Source: Piezodorus guildinii
Taxonomy: Eukaryota; Arthropoda; Insecta; Hemiptera; Pentatomidae
Reading direction: 5' to 3'
DNA: 64,000 nucleotides
NCBI GenBank assembly: GCA_023052935.1
Contig: CM041292.1
Coordinates: 114,506,436-114,570,435, forward strand
How positions within the stretch are numbered: position 1 is the first letter of the stretch; every line of letters begins with the position of its first letter. Below, in pieces: positions 35,087 to 45,911 of the stretch. The notes under the pieces were generated by a model. The model did not search any database. It was not told the origin of the DNA and saw only the letters and a program-made list of their open reading frames with translations. The position numbers and the translations under genes were made by a program.

Positions 35087-35135
35087 GATGGACCTAACCT
35101 TTTCTGGATCAGGTTTTGTACCTTGTGCAGTAATC

Positions 35136-35456
35136 TCATAGCCTAAAAATGTGATCTTCGCAACACCAAATATAGACTTTAGACATGTTTACACGCAAGC
35201 CATACCTGTGCAGCCTCTCTAGTACCGCCTTTAGGTGATCTCTGTGCTCTTCTTCAGATTGTGAAGCGATCAAAACATCGTCTAAAAAAGAAAAACAAAA
35301 AGGTAAATCTTGAAGTACCTGATTTATGAATCTTTGAAACGTTGAAGGAGCGTTACGTAGCCCAAACGGCACGAAATTAAACTGGAACAAACCGAATGGC
35401 GTTATTATTGACGTCTTCTCTTTATCTTCGTCCGCTATTGGAATATGGTAATACGC
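35136..35456 (-). pseudogene. reverse transcriptase palm segment
   Basis: This follows the in-frame TGA near 35453. It carries FQFNFVPFGLRNAPSTFQRF and the catalytic FLDD box (FSFLDDVLIAS), then LKAVLERLHRYGLRVNMSK. One extra base near 35178 throws the frame off, so the last ~12 residues before the stop are not native. The native frame resumes toward 35086. Confidence 0.9.
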
Positions 35457-36032
35457 TCAAATCAAGTCAATTTTTGTGAAAATTCGCTTACCTTCGAGAA
35501 TACAACTCACATCGTCTATTCTAGGAATAGGGTATCGATCAGGAACTGTGATGGCATTTAATCGCCTATAGTCTCCACATATGCGCCAGGTTCCATTTTT
35601 CTTGGATACTAAATGTAAAGGACTGGCCCACTGTGACTTTGATGGTGATATGATACCTTCATTAATTAATATCTGGAATTCCTGCTTCGCTATTCTCATC
35701 GCCTCTGGTCCTAACCTTCTTGATTTTGAGAATACTGGAGCGCTTTCTTTCGTATTAATGTAATGCCTCACTTCATGCTTAACAGGTGGTGGAAAATATG
35801 AAGGTTTTGTTATTTCTGGGTAGGAGGACAATACTTGGAAAAATTTATTATTGCTCTGCAACGTATTGACAGTATCAGCAACTGAAACTTCTACGATTTC
35901 TCCATTTATGGACATCTTTGTATTACTATCAATTAGTTTTTTATTTTTTAGATCAATTAATAATCCGAATTTATGCAGAAAATCAGCGCCTATTATACCT
36001 TTTGTCGTTTGTGCAATAACAAATGGCCACTG
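35457..36032 (-). pseudogene. end of protease and reverse transcriptase fingers
   Basis: This is the native frame after the shift near 36032. It first encodes the protease C-terminus (an IIGADFL-like string near 35990) and a linker. The RT N-terminus follows: YPEITKPSYFPPPVKHEVRH, EAMRIAKQEFQILINEGII, SPSKSQWASPLHLVSKKNG, WRICGDYRRLNAITVPDRYP, and FTKIDLI holding the first catalytic Asp. It stops at an in-frame TGA where RT families usually have a charged residue. Confidence 0.9.
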
Positions 36033-37119
36033 AAATTTTTCGTTTTAGGCCAAGGTCAATATCTATGAGCTGTGAACCATATGTACAAATTTCAGTCCCG
36101 TTGGCTGCAAATAATTTAAAATTAGTGCTTTTTTCTTTTTTATTCTTTTTGGCGGGAATGACTGAAACATCAGCTCCACTATCCACCAAGAAAGTTTGTT
36201 TGCTGTTTCTATCAGTTACGAACAGTCTGTATGTGCGGCCAAAAGGAATTTCAGCAACAGTTGTGGTCTGCTGCTGATTGGAGTTTTCCCGATTTTTAGA
36301 TTTTCCGTGGTCTATTTCCCACTGGCATGGTGCTTTGCACTTATCTGGTCGATATTTTGATCCAAATCTAAAATGAAAATAACAATATTTTCCTCCATCT
36401 TTATACCTACCTCGGCTTTGACTTCTACCTCGACCTTGGCGAGGTGCTGAATTGGTATCACGAGACCTACTGAGACTTTTGATCTCTTTATCCATCGCCT
36501 CCAACTTAGAAATCAATTGAGGAAAAGAAAAAGTGTCTGAAGTGTTAGGTTTTGGTTCCCTAACCTCTTCCATCACATGGTTTGGTTGGATCTCCCAAAT
36601 TCGGTCACCAATATCCGCCAGTTTATCTAAATCACCATCTGCGATTGCTAAAATGCTTTTTATTTGACTCGGGTGCTTATCAAGCCATAGAGTTTTGATC
36701 AATTTGTCTGAAAATTCAGACGTACCTAACCCTTTCATTTTTCTCAGAAGCTGACTTGGTTTCATGTCGCCAATGTCCAAGCCACTGATTAATTTTCGAA
36801 TCTGATGTTCTTCGCTTTCCCTATAAATAGCTATTAACCTTTCTTTGGCTCTAGTATACTTCTCTTTTTCCTCCGATTTTACTAAGTCCCAAATGTTTTC
36901 CACCGTTTTCAAATCTAATTGAGCTATTAAGTAGTTAAATTTTGTCTCTTCACTGGTTACATTCGAAAGTTTGAATTGGGCCTCGGCTTGACAAAACCAT
37001 ATTTCGGGCTTTTCCACCCAGAACGGGGGCAATTTTATAGCTACCCTGTCTACATTTAAATTAGGTTTTATCTCACCTTTTTCGCCAACATCAGCAATTC
37101 CGCTTCCACTCTGTGACAT
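36033..37119 (-). pseudogene. gag and protease N-terminal part
   Basis: The start is taken at the internal ATG at 37119 (MSQSGSG), because the earlier in-frame ATG at 37140 overlaps the primer-binding site. Gag carries the PPFWVEKPEIWFCQAEAQF and TKFNYLIAQLD pattern common to insect gypsy gag proteins, then an Arg-rich RGRSQSRGRYKDG stretch and a single CYFHFRFG...C...C zinc-finger-like motif. The protease active site is FLVDSGADVSVIPAKK. The frame is lost near 36032 by one extra A in an A run, so the last ~15 codons to the stop at 35983 are out of frame. Confidence 0.9.
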
Positions 37120-37123
37120 CGTG

Positions 37124-37142
37124 AACGTCGGGGTCACCAATT
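37124..37142 (-). other. primer-binding site candidate
   Basis: Immediately inside the right LTR the minus strand reads AATTGGTGACCCCGACGTT. TGGTGACCCCGAC is a typical tRNA-primer-binding string of arthropod LTR retrotransposons. The exact tRNA was not determined. Confidence 0.65.
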
Positions 37143-37333
37143 TGTTGCTGTCTTTATATTTAAATGAAATAACAGCTTAACATTAAAAGTATTCTTTTTA
37201 TTACTACACATTACATTATATTAACACGCTTTTCTTTTTAACCTTCTTTTTACCTACTCTACCTAATCGATTAACAGAATCGATAATTAAATAAGTGTTA
37301 CCAACATTATTGATAATATGATGTTACCCTACA
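37143..37333 (-). repeat. intact right LTR (5' LTR of the element)
   Basis: 191 bp with TGTAGGG...GCAACA ends on the minus strand. It is bounded on one side by the primer-binding site and on the other by the Repeat A sequence TTCGTTTCGGAGG. Confidence 0.85.
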
Positions 37334-37336
37334 ATT

Positions 37337-37650
37337 CGTTTCGGAGGAAACTGTAAAAAGGTGCAAAATGAATGATATAAAGTGGCTCTTCTGGTTAGTT
37401 GATTTTGATGAAAAAGTTGCTGTAACATGTCTTAAGTATGATATTTCAGCTTCGTATGCCTTTTTGTTTTCGTCCCAGACTTACCACACACACACACACA
37501 CACAGGCCTTTCTTCGGGAATTGGTTATTTGTACTCATGAGGACCTAAAACGTGTATTTCCGTTGAAAACTTGAATTCGAAAATTTTCACTATCACAATA
37601 CTTCCCCATACTATTATCTATTTCATATGTAGGTAAGGAAAAGTAAAAAA
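37337..37650 (-). repeat. Repeat A, part right of the LTR element
   Basis: Starts with a second copy of the stretch at 32573-32750, colinear without indels for about 145 bp up to the (CA)n run at 37485-37505. It then continues through AGGACCTAAAACGTGTATTT and CGAAAATTTTC to the family end near GGTAAGGAAAAGTAAAAAAT. Together with 32004-32752 it makes one complete Repeat A copy plus a ~175 bp duplication. Confidence 0.88.
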
Positions 37651-39175
37651 TCCTTCCATAAATGAACATAAAAAGTATTATATCCCTACTTCATCTTACT
37701 CCATCTAACAAAGATAACACCATGTATATTTTATTTTTAAACAATAGTCAGAAATGTTGCTTTGGAATTTAAATCATCATGTATCTTACATTAAGAACTT
37801 TATAGTGAACATCACCTTTCTGAACTGAGTTTAATTTGATAGCTGATTCTGATATATGAAAGAAATGGGAAGGCCCAGACAACTTTTTAATTTACCTTAT
37901 TCCGAAATAAGGAATTTCATTACTAATTCATTAGGCTGATTAAGTTTTTCATTCGAAAATAATGGCAGAACCTTGTAAGAGCATTTGATATCTGCAGATT
38001 CCTGAGTACCTTTCACCAGCGAGATAGCAAACGTTGGAGAATGAGTGCTCACAACATTAGCTCGCTGGACCGCAGGTCGTCACTGCCATTGCCATCTTGA
38101 TTGACTATATGAAAGATTAGCAACAGTTTGTTTTCAATGTTTTAATTTCCACATGTTGGGTATCTGGCAGTTCAATTTTTATTAAAGCTAAGGCAAACTT
38201 TACCGGTATCAGATATCTGACTAGATTATTCATTTCTTTAGATCACAATCTTACTAGAAACTTTTTTCTTTATTTATATATTTATTTTTAAGGAAGTAGT
38301 TTTGGTGGCGGTCAGAAAGAAAGCAAAAAAAAAAACTGTCTTTAACTATTTATTGCTAATGAAAATTATTTGAATGTTTTTTTTTGTTTTGTTTTTTACC
38401 ACCACCGGAACTATTTTCCTTAAAATTTTCCAAAGTTCAATTTTGTTTTTAATTCATAAAAAATGAAGTGATTTAACTAGCTGCATCTTTGCCTTTGGCG
38501 TGTTAACATTGCTATAAAATATAATCAATATCCAATGAGCTCATTAACAGCTGAGATGTTCATTAAACCAAATAATTAATCACCTGATTAATTCATCTCC
38601 ATTTTTAAATTATGGTCAGATAGGTACTATGTTGATGAAAATGTACACATATTTAAGTTACATAATGGTATTTTGCGGATATTAAAGAAAATAGACCGAA
38701 TGACCATTATTATGATATGTTATTAATATACTGACAATATCGATGATCATTTTTGAAATAAATTAAGTCAATATCATGCTGAAAAATTTGTTACTGTTAA
38801 AACCTGACTTTTTTTAATTTTTTATTGCTGTAAAAGAGTTACTTTACCTGGATCCTGTTTCATTTGCACAAGAGAAAAGTGTTTTAAGCAGTGGACACCT
38901 AGAAGAATATTAAATAGGAATCCATTATAATTCATTATTAATCGGAACCGATTTGAATATATTTAGATCCCAATATCAGACCATAACAATCGTTAAAATG
39001 TGGAACACTGTGCGATTAATCAAGAAAATACTTATTATTGCCAAGTCCCTAATAAAATTTGGATTTACCATTACTCATGAACTGCTGGTGTCAAAAATAT
39101 AAACAAATATTTCTCTTCTTGAGCACAGAATGTTTTGTTAACCAATTATTTCTTATATTTTGCAAAATAACAGAA
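37651..39175. other. no gene recognised
   Basis: AT-rich noncoding sequence. Confidence 0.5.
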
Positions 39176-39257
39176 GTTTAGTAAAATTCGTGTCTTTAAT
39201 CAATTATATATATAAAATATCTATATATATAGTTTAGTAAAATTCGTGTCTTTAATC

Positions 39258-39308
<51 letters not shown>
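39176..39308. repeat. 56 bp-period tandem duplication running into (TA)n
   Basis: The segment GTTTAGTAAAATTCGTGTCT... at 39176-39214 is repeated at 39232-39270. The second unit ends in a (TA)n microsatellite reaching 39308. Confidence 0.9.
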
Positions 39309-39314
<6 letters not shown>

Positions 39315-40785
39315 TATATTTACATGCGTACAGGTTATTTGTTTACCCATAGGCAATTTAAGATTTATTACAAAGTGTATCATCACCTTTTGCTAAATTT
39401 TCTTTATATTTTTTTCATTTCTATTTTTTCCTTATCGGTTCGGATCTCGCGGGACTATCCCCATTTGAACAAGGAGCCTTCTAGAAGAACTTGGTGTTGA
39501 TAATGGTGAATTGTCCATGATGGCTGAGAATATAATATTCGATTCCCTTGGGATTATTCATCATCACCTATATGGATATTAGCTGGGTTAAGATTTCTAC
39601 CTAACCTTATTTATTTACTTTTATTTATGTTTTTCTTTATTCGTCTTATCTTTTTTTAAATTTTGTCATTGATTCTTTGATACTGTGGCTCTTTCAGGTG
39701 TGCATTTTTTTTTTTTTTTTTTTTTGCATGGATTTTGCTTTGGATTATAAACTTTATTATAAGGTATAACATAGAAAGCTATTGATAAAGAAAATAAATG
39801 TATGGTAAATTTATAACTTTTCCGGTCAATATCATATGTCATCAAGATTGATAAGTACGCTGTGTGTGATAGCAACCCAATACAGTTGGACAGCACTGTT
39901 TTGTTTCATTGTAATTTTGATAAAATAAAGCATTTCTCTCTTGTACAAAAGCAAGTAACAAATAAAACATATTGCAAAAAAAATAGTGCCACAGTACAGA
40001 TTTTCAGAACTTACACTACTGTTGTGGTATTTAAAGTTGAACATTCTCATGTCCACTGCATTTGGTGGTTCCAACTCCAGGCTTTCGCTTCAACTTAAAT
40101 GGATGGGGATTTTTCCAGTCCCATCCCTAACCATCTTCCAGGCTATATTTTTTTATTTTATTTTTTCTCACTTTCCGTTTTTTTTATTATTTACAAATAC
40201 ACAATATACCATCAATATATACATATATTACAGGATATTTGACCTATATATTTTTTTCATAATTCAAATGGTGTTTTTTGTAACTTAAAATAAAATTAGA
40301 ATATCGGGAGAGGGAATGAAGTAAGGAGAAAAATAAAATAAAATTACAAAGAGAATCATTTTATTCCATACGAAAATTTGATCACTGAAACGTTATTTCC
40401 AGCCTGTACATCTTAATGTATGTACAAATATTTAGAGGTGCGTGCTTATTTTTAAAACAAATCTAATTACATATTGTAAATCTAATACATTTTTGATATA
40501 ATTGAAAATTAGGGCCTTATGTAAGTATGGCGTGGTAACTGCTCCTGACTAACTGGTTATCACTTCATTAGTGCATGTCTACGTGGCTTAGGTTATATCT
40601 AGCAACATAGCCTTCCAGTAAAGTACATTAATCATTTAGAATATAACTTATTTCTCAAGGAAGAAATTATTTACAAAAGGATTCTAGTAACTTTGTTTTA
40701 GTTTAATTTTATTGTTATGTTACAATAAAGACATGCCAGCTGCAGAATGACGTTTATCAATCATAATACATATACATGACCTCAA

Positions 40786-40816
<31 letters not shown>

Positions 40817-42090
40817 GAGGAAGTTTGTCTTTCAGATTCGCCTTAGTTTAGTATGAAATAAACTTAGATCCAGTCATGACAAGTAAAACAGTGCAAATTT
40901 TTATGACGAACGATTAGATTAATACTTTGACTTTAAAAATAATCAAAACAAAAAAATTGAAATCAACTCTGCAATTGAATCTGGTTTATACGCGGACGAA
41001 AATAGTCATTCCAATCACACAGTTGTTTGGTAAAATCAACATAGTATATTTAAAAAAAAAACTCAATTAACTATATGTTCTAAAAAAAAAAATAAATAAA
41101 CATTTAGTATAGATTACGTCACGCCAATCTAGACTTCTAAGAAGCATTAAATTATCAATCGTGATTAGGAATTACGTCACAGGGTAAGTACATTTTTGAT
41201 CATTTATACTAGAGGAAATAATTTATCAAGATTCGATTTCAAAAAATACATATTTACTGAATGAGAAACCTCTTTACTAAATATACATATGCCAAATACA
41301 ATTGATTTTTGATACGAAACTGTACAAAAGATTGAACAAATAAAAATAAAATAAAATTTAAAAAAAACTTAAAATATATAGGGGTAAATACTTAAATTTA
41401 ATTTCAAAATTATACATTGACAATACACGCATACGTTATCAACTGAACGTATGTCTCACATTTCGTTGAGATGTGAAACGAGCCACTCGATTCACATCAA
41501 TCATCTCTTTATTTACAAATATTAATAGAATCATAAGGTAATATAATACTCGGTTAATAATTTAATGAGAATGATAATATCTAAATAATGATAAATGAAT
41601 CAGGACATACAAGTATTTTGATTCAGGGAAAAAAGATCGAAAAGAAACTTTCGACAATTGAAGAAACTGACTAATACAAGGTTGAAAATATTACAAAATA
41701 CTACTCTACAACTCAACACATAAATATTTACATATAAGTTATCGTCGGCCAGGTAGGATGCCAGGCCTCTATGGCAGCATAATACAGATCTAACTCATCG
41801 AAAATAATTTCATGAAATCGATACTTATGAATCGAGAATCGATTAAGAAACAGTCGAGAAGACAACGGACTCCCTGGTGCCTTCGGACAGTGCCGGCCTC
41901 CCCAGTAAAATAAATACAGTAGCCCCGTCGAGGAGAGCTTAGACAACACAATAATACAACAATGGCAGATCTCCTTACGGCAGGATCTGGGACTAGAGGA
42001 ATCAACACTCGATCAAGTTCCATTGCAGCATCACTAAACCTATCGCCAGCCTAGCCACTAACCTACATCTTACGTCGCAACTATTTACAG
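39309..42090. other. probable 3' UTR and downstream region of the FGF gene
   Basis: No transposon copies recognised, unlike most of the window. A minus-strand AATAAA (plus-strand TTTATT) at 40361 is one possible polyadenylation signal, but many others exist in such AT-rich DNA. Poly-T runs occur at 39706-39725 and ~40788-40809. The transcript end cannot be fixed from sequence alone. Confidence 0.35.
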
Positions 42091-42576
42091 CTATTCGCTC
42101 GAGTCGGCCAGCGTGTGGTCCTCCTCGTCTTCCGTTGTCATGGTAACGTACTCTTCCTCTTCCTCTCTCTCTAAGAAGTCGTCCTCGTTCTCAGGAGCTC
42201 CGCGATGCTTGCGGTGCCTAATCCTGAGCCGCGACTTCCTTTTGCGGCAGATCTCTTCTCGGCACCGTTTGCGCTTCCGACGCCGCGGTCTCCTCATCCG
42301 CAACTTGCAGCGCGGAGGACCGGTGTGCACTACCTTGGCCGCTGGCGCACAGGTGCTGTTGCGGGCCTGCCACTGGACAGGCTGGGTGAGGACTCGCGCG
42401 TAGGCTGACTGCTTGCCGAGAGCACCTCCCCGGGTGATCACCATCCTTCCCATGCCTCGCTTGTTGAGGCCGAGGTAGAGTGTCCTCCGTGCGTTGGAGT
42501 ACTTGGCGGAGCTGTAGCTGTTGTAGTGGTTCTCTTCGATCATCTCGTTGAACACGCACTCGTCAGAGTATTCCTT
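42091..42576 (-). CDS. fibroblast growth factor, C-terminal exon (branchless-like)
   Basis: This exon encodes 161 residues and a TAG stop. It starts at a clean acceptor (TTTTTGTATTGCAG then AAGGAATAC), phase 0. The first ~70 residues are the last beta-strands of an FGF beta-trefoil. SDECVFNEMIEENHYNSYSS fits the second half of the FGF family signature (C-x-[FLM]-x-[EQ]-x6-Y), followed by YSNARRTLYLGLNKRG and YARVLTQPV. Then come a possible N-glycosylation site (NST), a dense basic block (RRPRRRKRKR and RKRKSRLRIRHRKHR) and an acidic C-terminus (EREEEEE, TEDEEDH). FGFs are secreted ligands of FGF receptors, and branchless steers tracheal branching in flies. Insect FGFs with long extra tails suggest a branchless-like identity, which is inferred. 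The basic block may bind heparan sulfate or be cut by furin-like proteases. The upstream exons (signal peptide, first strands) were not located. Confidence 0.88.
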   Translation of the reverse strand, partial: KEYSDECVFNEMIEENHYNSYSSAKYSNARRTLYLGLNKRGMGRMVITRGGALGKQSAYARVLTQPVQWQARNSTCAPAAKVVHTGPPRCKLRMRRPRRRKRKRCREEICRKRKSRLRIRHRKHRGAPENEDDFLEREEEEEYVTMTTEDEEDHTLADSSE

Positions 42577-43590
42577 CTGCAATACAAAAATACATCATTG
42601 TATTAGCATTTCATCAAATCACATCTATACTTAATTAATCATTGAACATTGAATATAGAAGACACAAATTAATAAAAATATATCCCTCATAATTATTTAG
42701 AATTAAAATAATTTCTTGATTTGGCAAGTAATCGCTAAGTGAGGTTAAGTTGATATAAAGGACTTTGAAATAATTAAGTGATATAGGATAGGAGTGGTGG
42801 GAATAGAGGGAGTGAAAGGTGCGGGTGACAGAGAGGGACTATAAACTAAGCGATAACTATCTGACTAGGTGCCCGCTAGGGGCGCTATGTAAACAATCCA
42901 CAACAAAAACAGCCAGCTCCTTCCTATCGGCTAGATCAGCCATTTCCAACCCTACATCGCTCCGTCGTCACCTACTGTGCTCCCGCTTTTTGTCAAGCCA
43001 CATTATGTGCCTACGCTAGACGTCTTTCTACTACCAGCTGTCGTAAAACAACACCAAGGATATTAAAGTAAAAAATAAACCAAAAAAGTAAAAGAATAAT
43101 GTCGGCGGGGTATAAAATAAAAGGAAAAACACGGATCAAGATAACCTTTTGTGCATCATCTCATAGAGTATTTCTTTTATTCCTCTTTTACTTTTCTATA
43201 TATCCCTTCTCTATTATATCCCTCTGCATTTATGCATACCTACACAAGGCAACATTCAGGCATTGTAATAAATATTTACATGCTTAAAAATAAAGCCACT
43301 TCGGTCGAACATTTAAAAAAAGTCAGTAGTATATTATAGAAATAAATAAAATTTAAACATGCAAGATAAAGATAAATTAGCAGTATTTAAATGAGCTATA
43401 TTTGCAGCAACACTACAGTTTAATAACATTGCTCTCAATGAATCGACATGATCAGCATTCTGCAGGTTCTGTATTTTTAAACTGCTAAATATAAAAAATC
43501 AATTGTTCAGTTCAATAGCAGGACATGAAGTCATGGAAAAGGAAACTGCTCAGCAGCATCCCTTTCCGGGCTTTAATTTAGCAAAAGATC
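42577..43590. other. probable intron of the FGF gene
   Basis: Lies directly upstream of the FGF exon acceptor on the minus strand. Bases 42760-43040 are more G+C-rich but no exon is recognisable. The rest is AT-rich. Confidence 0.4.
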
Positions 43591-43830
43591 TAGTTCTTCT
43601 TAAGCCTTCTTCAAATAGGCATTTCAGCTATTAACATGTCGTTTATAAGTATGTTGTAGTGTTCGTCAGGTTTGCGATGAAAACGCGAATGGAGAGTTCG
43701 TATTTGTACGTCTTTGTGAAGGGTTTTGTTGTTTACGTGCCAAGAAGCTGAAGTTATGAGTCTTGAAATTTTTGATTGAAATGATAATAGATTTATATGG
43801 GTCTTTTCTTCTGAACCATAAATACACTTG
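43591..43830 (-). pseudogene. LINE relic, C-terminal segment left of a Tc1-like insertion
   Basis: The minus-strand frame 43835-43611 reads LLSFQSKISRLITSASWHVN and NKTLHKDVQIRT. This is the conserved segment of Jockey-type RTs seen elsewhere as ...SKILLKILNAPYFVTNKLIHKDL. It is probably the 3' continuation of the RT relic at 44780-45175. Confidence 0.65.
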
Positions 43831-44510
43831 CTCAAAAAAGTTTCCAGACACCCATAAATAAATTCTTAGCTTTGAAAGCTGAACTTGATTTTCTCCACAC
43901 ATTTAACCTTCCATCTTGCCTAAAAATATTAAATTTGGATTCCTAAGAGAATATGACCCACTCCCAGATATGTTTGGGTTTATTTACAAACTCCCTAGCA
44001 AATTACAGCCGATTATTCTGGTTTAACTTACTGAAGAAGGGCTTTCTTCTTGCGACTCGATCACTGTATTCTCCCCTTCTTAAAATATTTTTGACTGTTT
44101 CTGAATCGACTTGAATCCCATAGTACCTATTTATTATCATGGCCATTCAGGTAGCGGTAGTGTACGGATTTGCGAGGAGTTCAGCAAGAATGGCTCTTGA
44201 CGATTCTCCAGTCTCCTGTCGTACGTGTTCTATCCTCTAAGTATTTTAACACTCTATGTCTCCGTAGTCCATACTGTACAGTAGCATGTGACTTATTTAA
44301 CAGATATGCAATTTTTCTGATAAATAAGCCCTAAGAACCATGACCTCTCTCAAATCACAAGAAATGGGCATATTTAAAATAACTCATTTTCCCTGGCCCC
44401 ATTAAAGTTAATACTGAACTAAGATTAATATAGATAACACTGAAAATACGGTCATAGTACAACAAATAGGATTAATATTGAAAGTGTAAGGAAACTTTTT
44501 TGACCTACCA
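43831..44510 (-). mobile_element. Tc1-like transposon with broken, internally deleted transposase
   Basis: The ends carry an inverted repeat: plus-strand GCTCAAAAAAGTTTCCAGAC at the left and GGAAACTTTTTTGACC at the right (44490-44505). Minus-strand frames give DSETVKNILRRGEYSDRVAR and RKPFFSK, then FVNKPKHIWEWVIFS, a stop, ESKFNIFRQDGRLNVWRK. This is a Tc1-family transposase around the first catalytic Asp (normally SDESKF), which is replaced by a stop codon. The sequence runs straight into the left terminus after FKAKNL, so the C-terminal half is deleted. Confidence 0.75.
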
Positions 44511-44779
44511 TAAACAAATGACATCCTTCCTCGTTTTATATTAATGACGAAATGAAAAGTAATAAATATATTATTTTATCTAATAATAATATTCATAATT
44601 TGTACTTTAGGAAATTATTAAGTTTAAAATAAATAGCTATGCAAAATAAAAGCATGCTGTATGGAAACGTTTTCGGGTGAGTGTATGTGAGGCGCAAGTC
44701 CATTTGCTTGAAAGTAGGTTTGTAAATGTATTCAGTTTTGACGATTAGTATAAAAGGAAGCCCAGTACTTTCAATCGTT
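44511..44779 (-). pseudogene. LINE relic between the RT core and the Tc1 insertion
   Basis: Only a short string (HVKIKRKTLNQRLKVLGFLL, near 44710-44770) looks like the post-core region of a Jockey-type RT. The rest is too decayed to align by eye. It is included because it connects two LINE pieces in the same orientation. Confidence 0.4.
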
Positions 44780-45175
44780 GGTTGAGAGTCTTTCTCTTGA
44801 TCTTGACATGTGGGCCCAAGTCATCATTGTTCTCCAACAAGGACTATTTATGTACTGTGTTGGTCTGAAGAATTCTGTTGTTGCCGATGTGGAGTATAAA
44901 GGATATATGTTTTGACTTGATGTAATTTAATCGAATTTTCCAGAGAGATTACCAATTTGGTACTACATGACTTTGTTAAGTCAACGAGACCTGTATCCTC
45001 GCGTTTAAATAGCAGTATCGTCCGCGAAAGTAGCAGACAATGTCGCGGAGGTATGTCATGTGGGTATAATATGTAGAGGAGAGGAGCAAGTATCCAAGAT
45101 CCTTGCGGTTCATCTGCCAAGATTAGTCGGATAAAGGAAATTTATGAGCCCTACCGAACAGAGAAAATCTATAAA
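44780..45175 (-). pseudogene. LINE reverse transcriptase core relic
   Basis: On the minus strand a PQGSWILAPLLYILYPHDIP string (RT motif before the catalytic box) is followed, after a frameshift, by ATFADDTAI near 45010-45040, the FADD catalytic box. Stops and shifts make it inactive. Confidence 0.75.
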
Positions 45176-45237
45176 ACGCAAGATTAAAGAATGAGATTGT
45201 ACGTTCATGAGTTTAAGGAAAAGCAGCTAGCGCCATA

Positions 45238-45239
<2 letters not shown>

Positions 45240-45314
<75 letters not shown>
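45240..45314. repeat. (TA)n microsatellite, ~37 units
   Basis: A pure AT dinucleotide run. The antisense Tyr-Ile frame across it is an artefact. Confidence 0.97.
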
Positions 45315-45326
<12 letters not shown>

Positions 45327-45911
45327 TTAAGACTGGAAATACGAAAATAGATAAATACAGCTATTGAAGGAAAAGAAAGAATGGAAGTAGAGGGGGATGA
45401 CGGAGCTAACCCTTTATCGAATGGATATAGATAAGTCAATTAATCGGGGCGGTGTGAAGCCATTAGGAAGGCGGCGGGGCCACTTATGGTAATTACATCG
45501 GGAGGATTTACATCCACAACGAGGGCACTTAGCCCCACTAAATCATCCTAGTCACTGACCTAGGGGTTCTCGGAGTATCATCATACCGCCCAGCTTTCGG
45601 TTTTCCGCCGGTTTCTTCTTTTTATTTTTATGGCATTAGTTGCTTGGAATGAGATAGATCGGTTGCTGTAAATCAGCCCTGGGATTGAGGTGAGTGTTTG
45701 GTGCCATCAGTCAGGAAGGGGTGCCTCTCTCAGGGCCGAAAGCCAACGAGGAACTGAGAGCTTCATCTCCATGCTTCTAGTTGTTACTTCTTAAATGACA
45801 AAGGAGGGCCTCAATTTTCGCGAATTAAATTCATGTAAACGATTTACAACAAAAAGCTTACCGACACTGAAGCTTAGGTACATAAAAGTAACAATATAAA
45901 CAACAATAAAC
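45315..45911. other. unassigned, G+C-richer block
   Basis: Bases 45440-45780 have clearly higher G+C and resemble coding or 5' UTR sequence of a LINE in texture (TCCACAACGAGGGCACTTAG, for example), but no protein could be recognised in any frame. Confidence 0.3.

Larger units (their letters stand above)
32803..37333 (-). mobile_element. Ty3/gypsy-type LTR retrotransposon, decayed
   Basis: A complete gag-protease-RT-RNase H-integrase order on the minus strand. The LTRs are the intact right one (37143-37333, 191 bp, TG...CA ends) and a truncated left one (32803-32905). A primer-binding site and a polypurine tract lie at the expected places. The coding region was probably a single gag-pol frame. 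It is now broken by an in-frame stop near 35453 and single-base shifts near 36032, 35178 and 33893, so the copy cannot be autonomous. It lies inside a Repeat A copy. Confidence 0.93.

Noticed and set aside
33473..36277. Forward-strand frames across the LTR element
   Set aside because: Antisense shadows of the minus-strand gag-pol.
42113..42403. 96-codon forward frame opposite the FGF exon
   Set aside because: Shadow of the G+C-rich basic and acidic FGF tail. It is Ser/Arg-rich low complexity with no family features.
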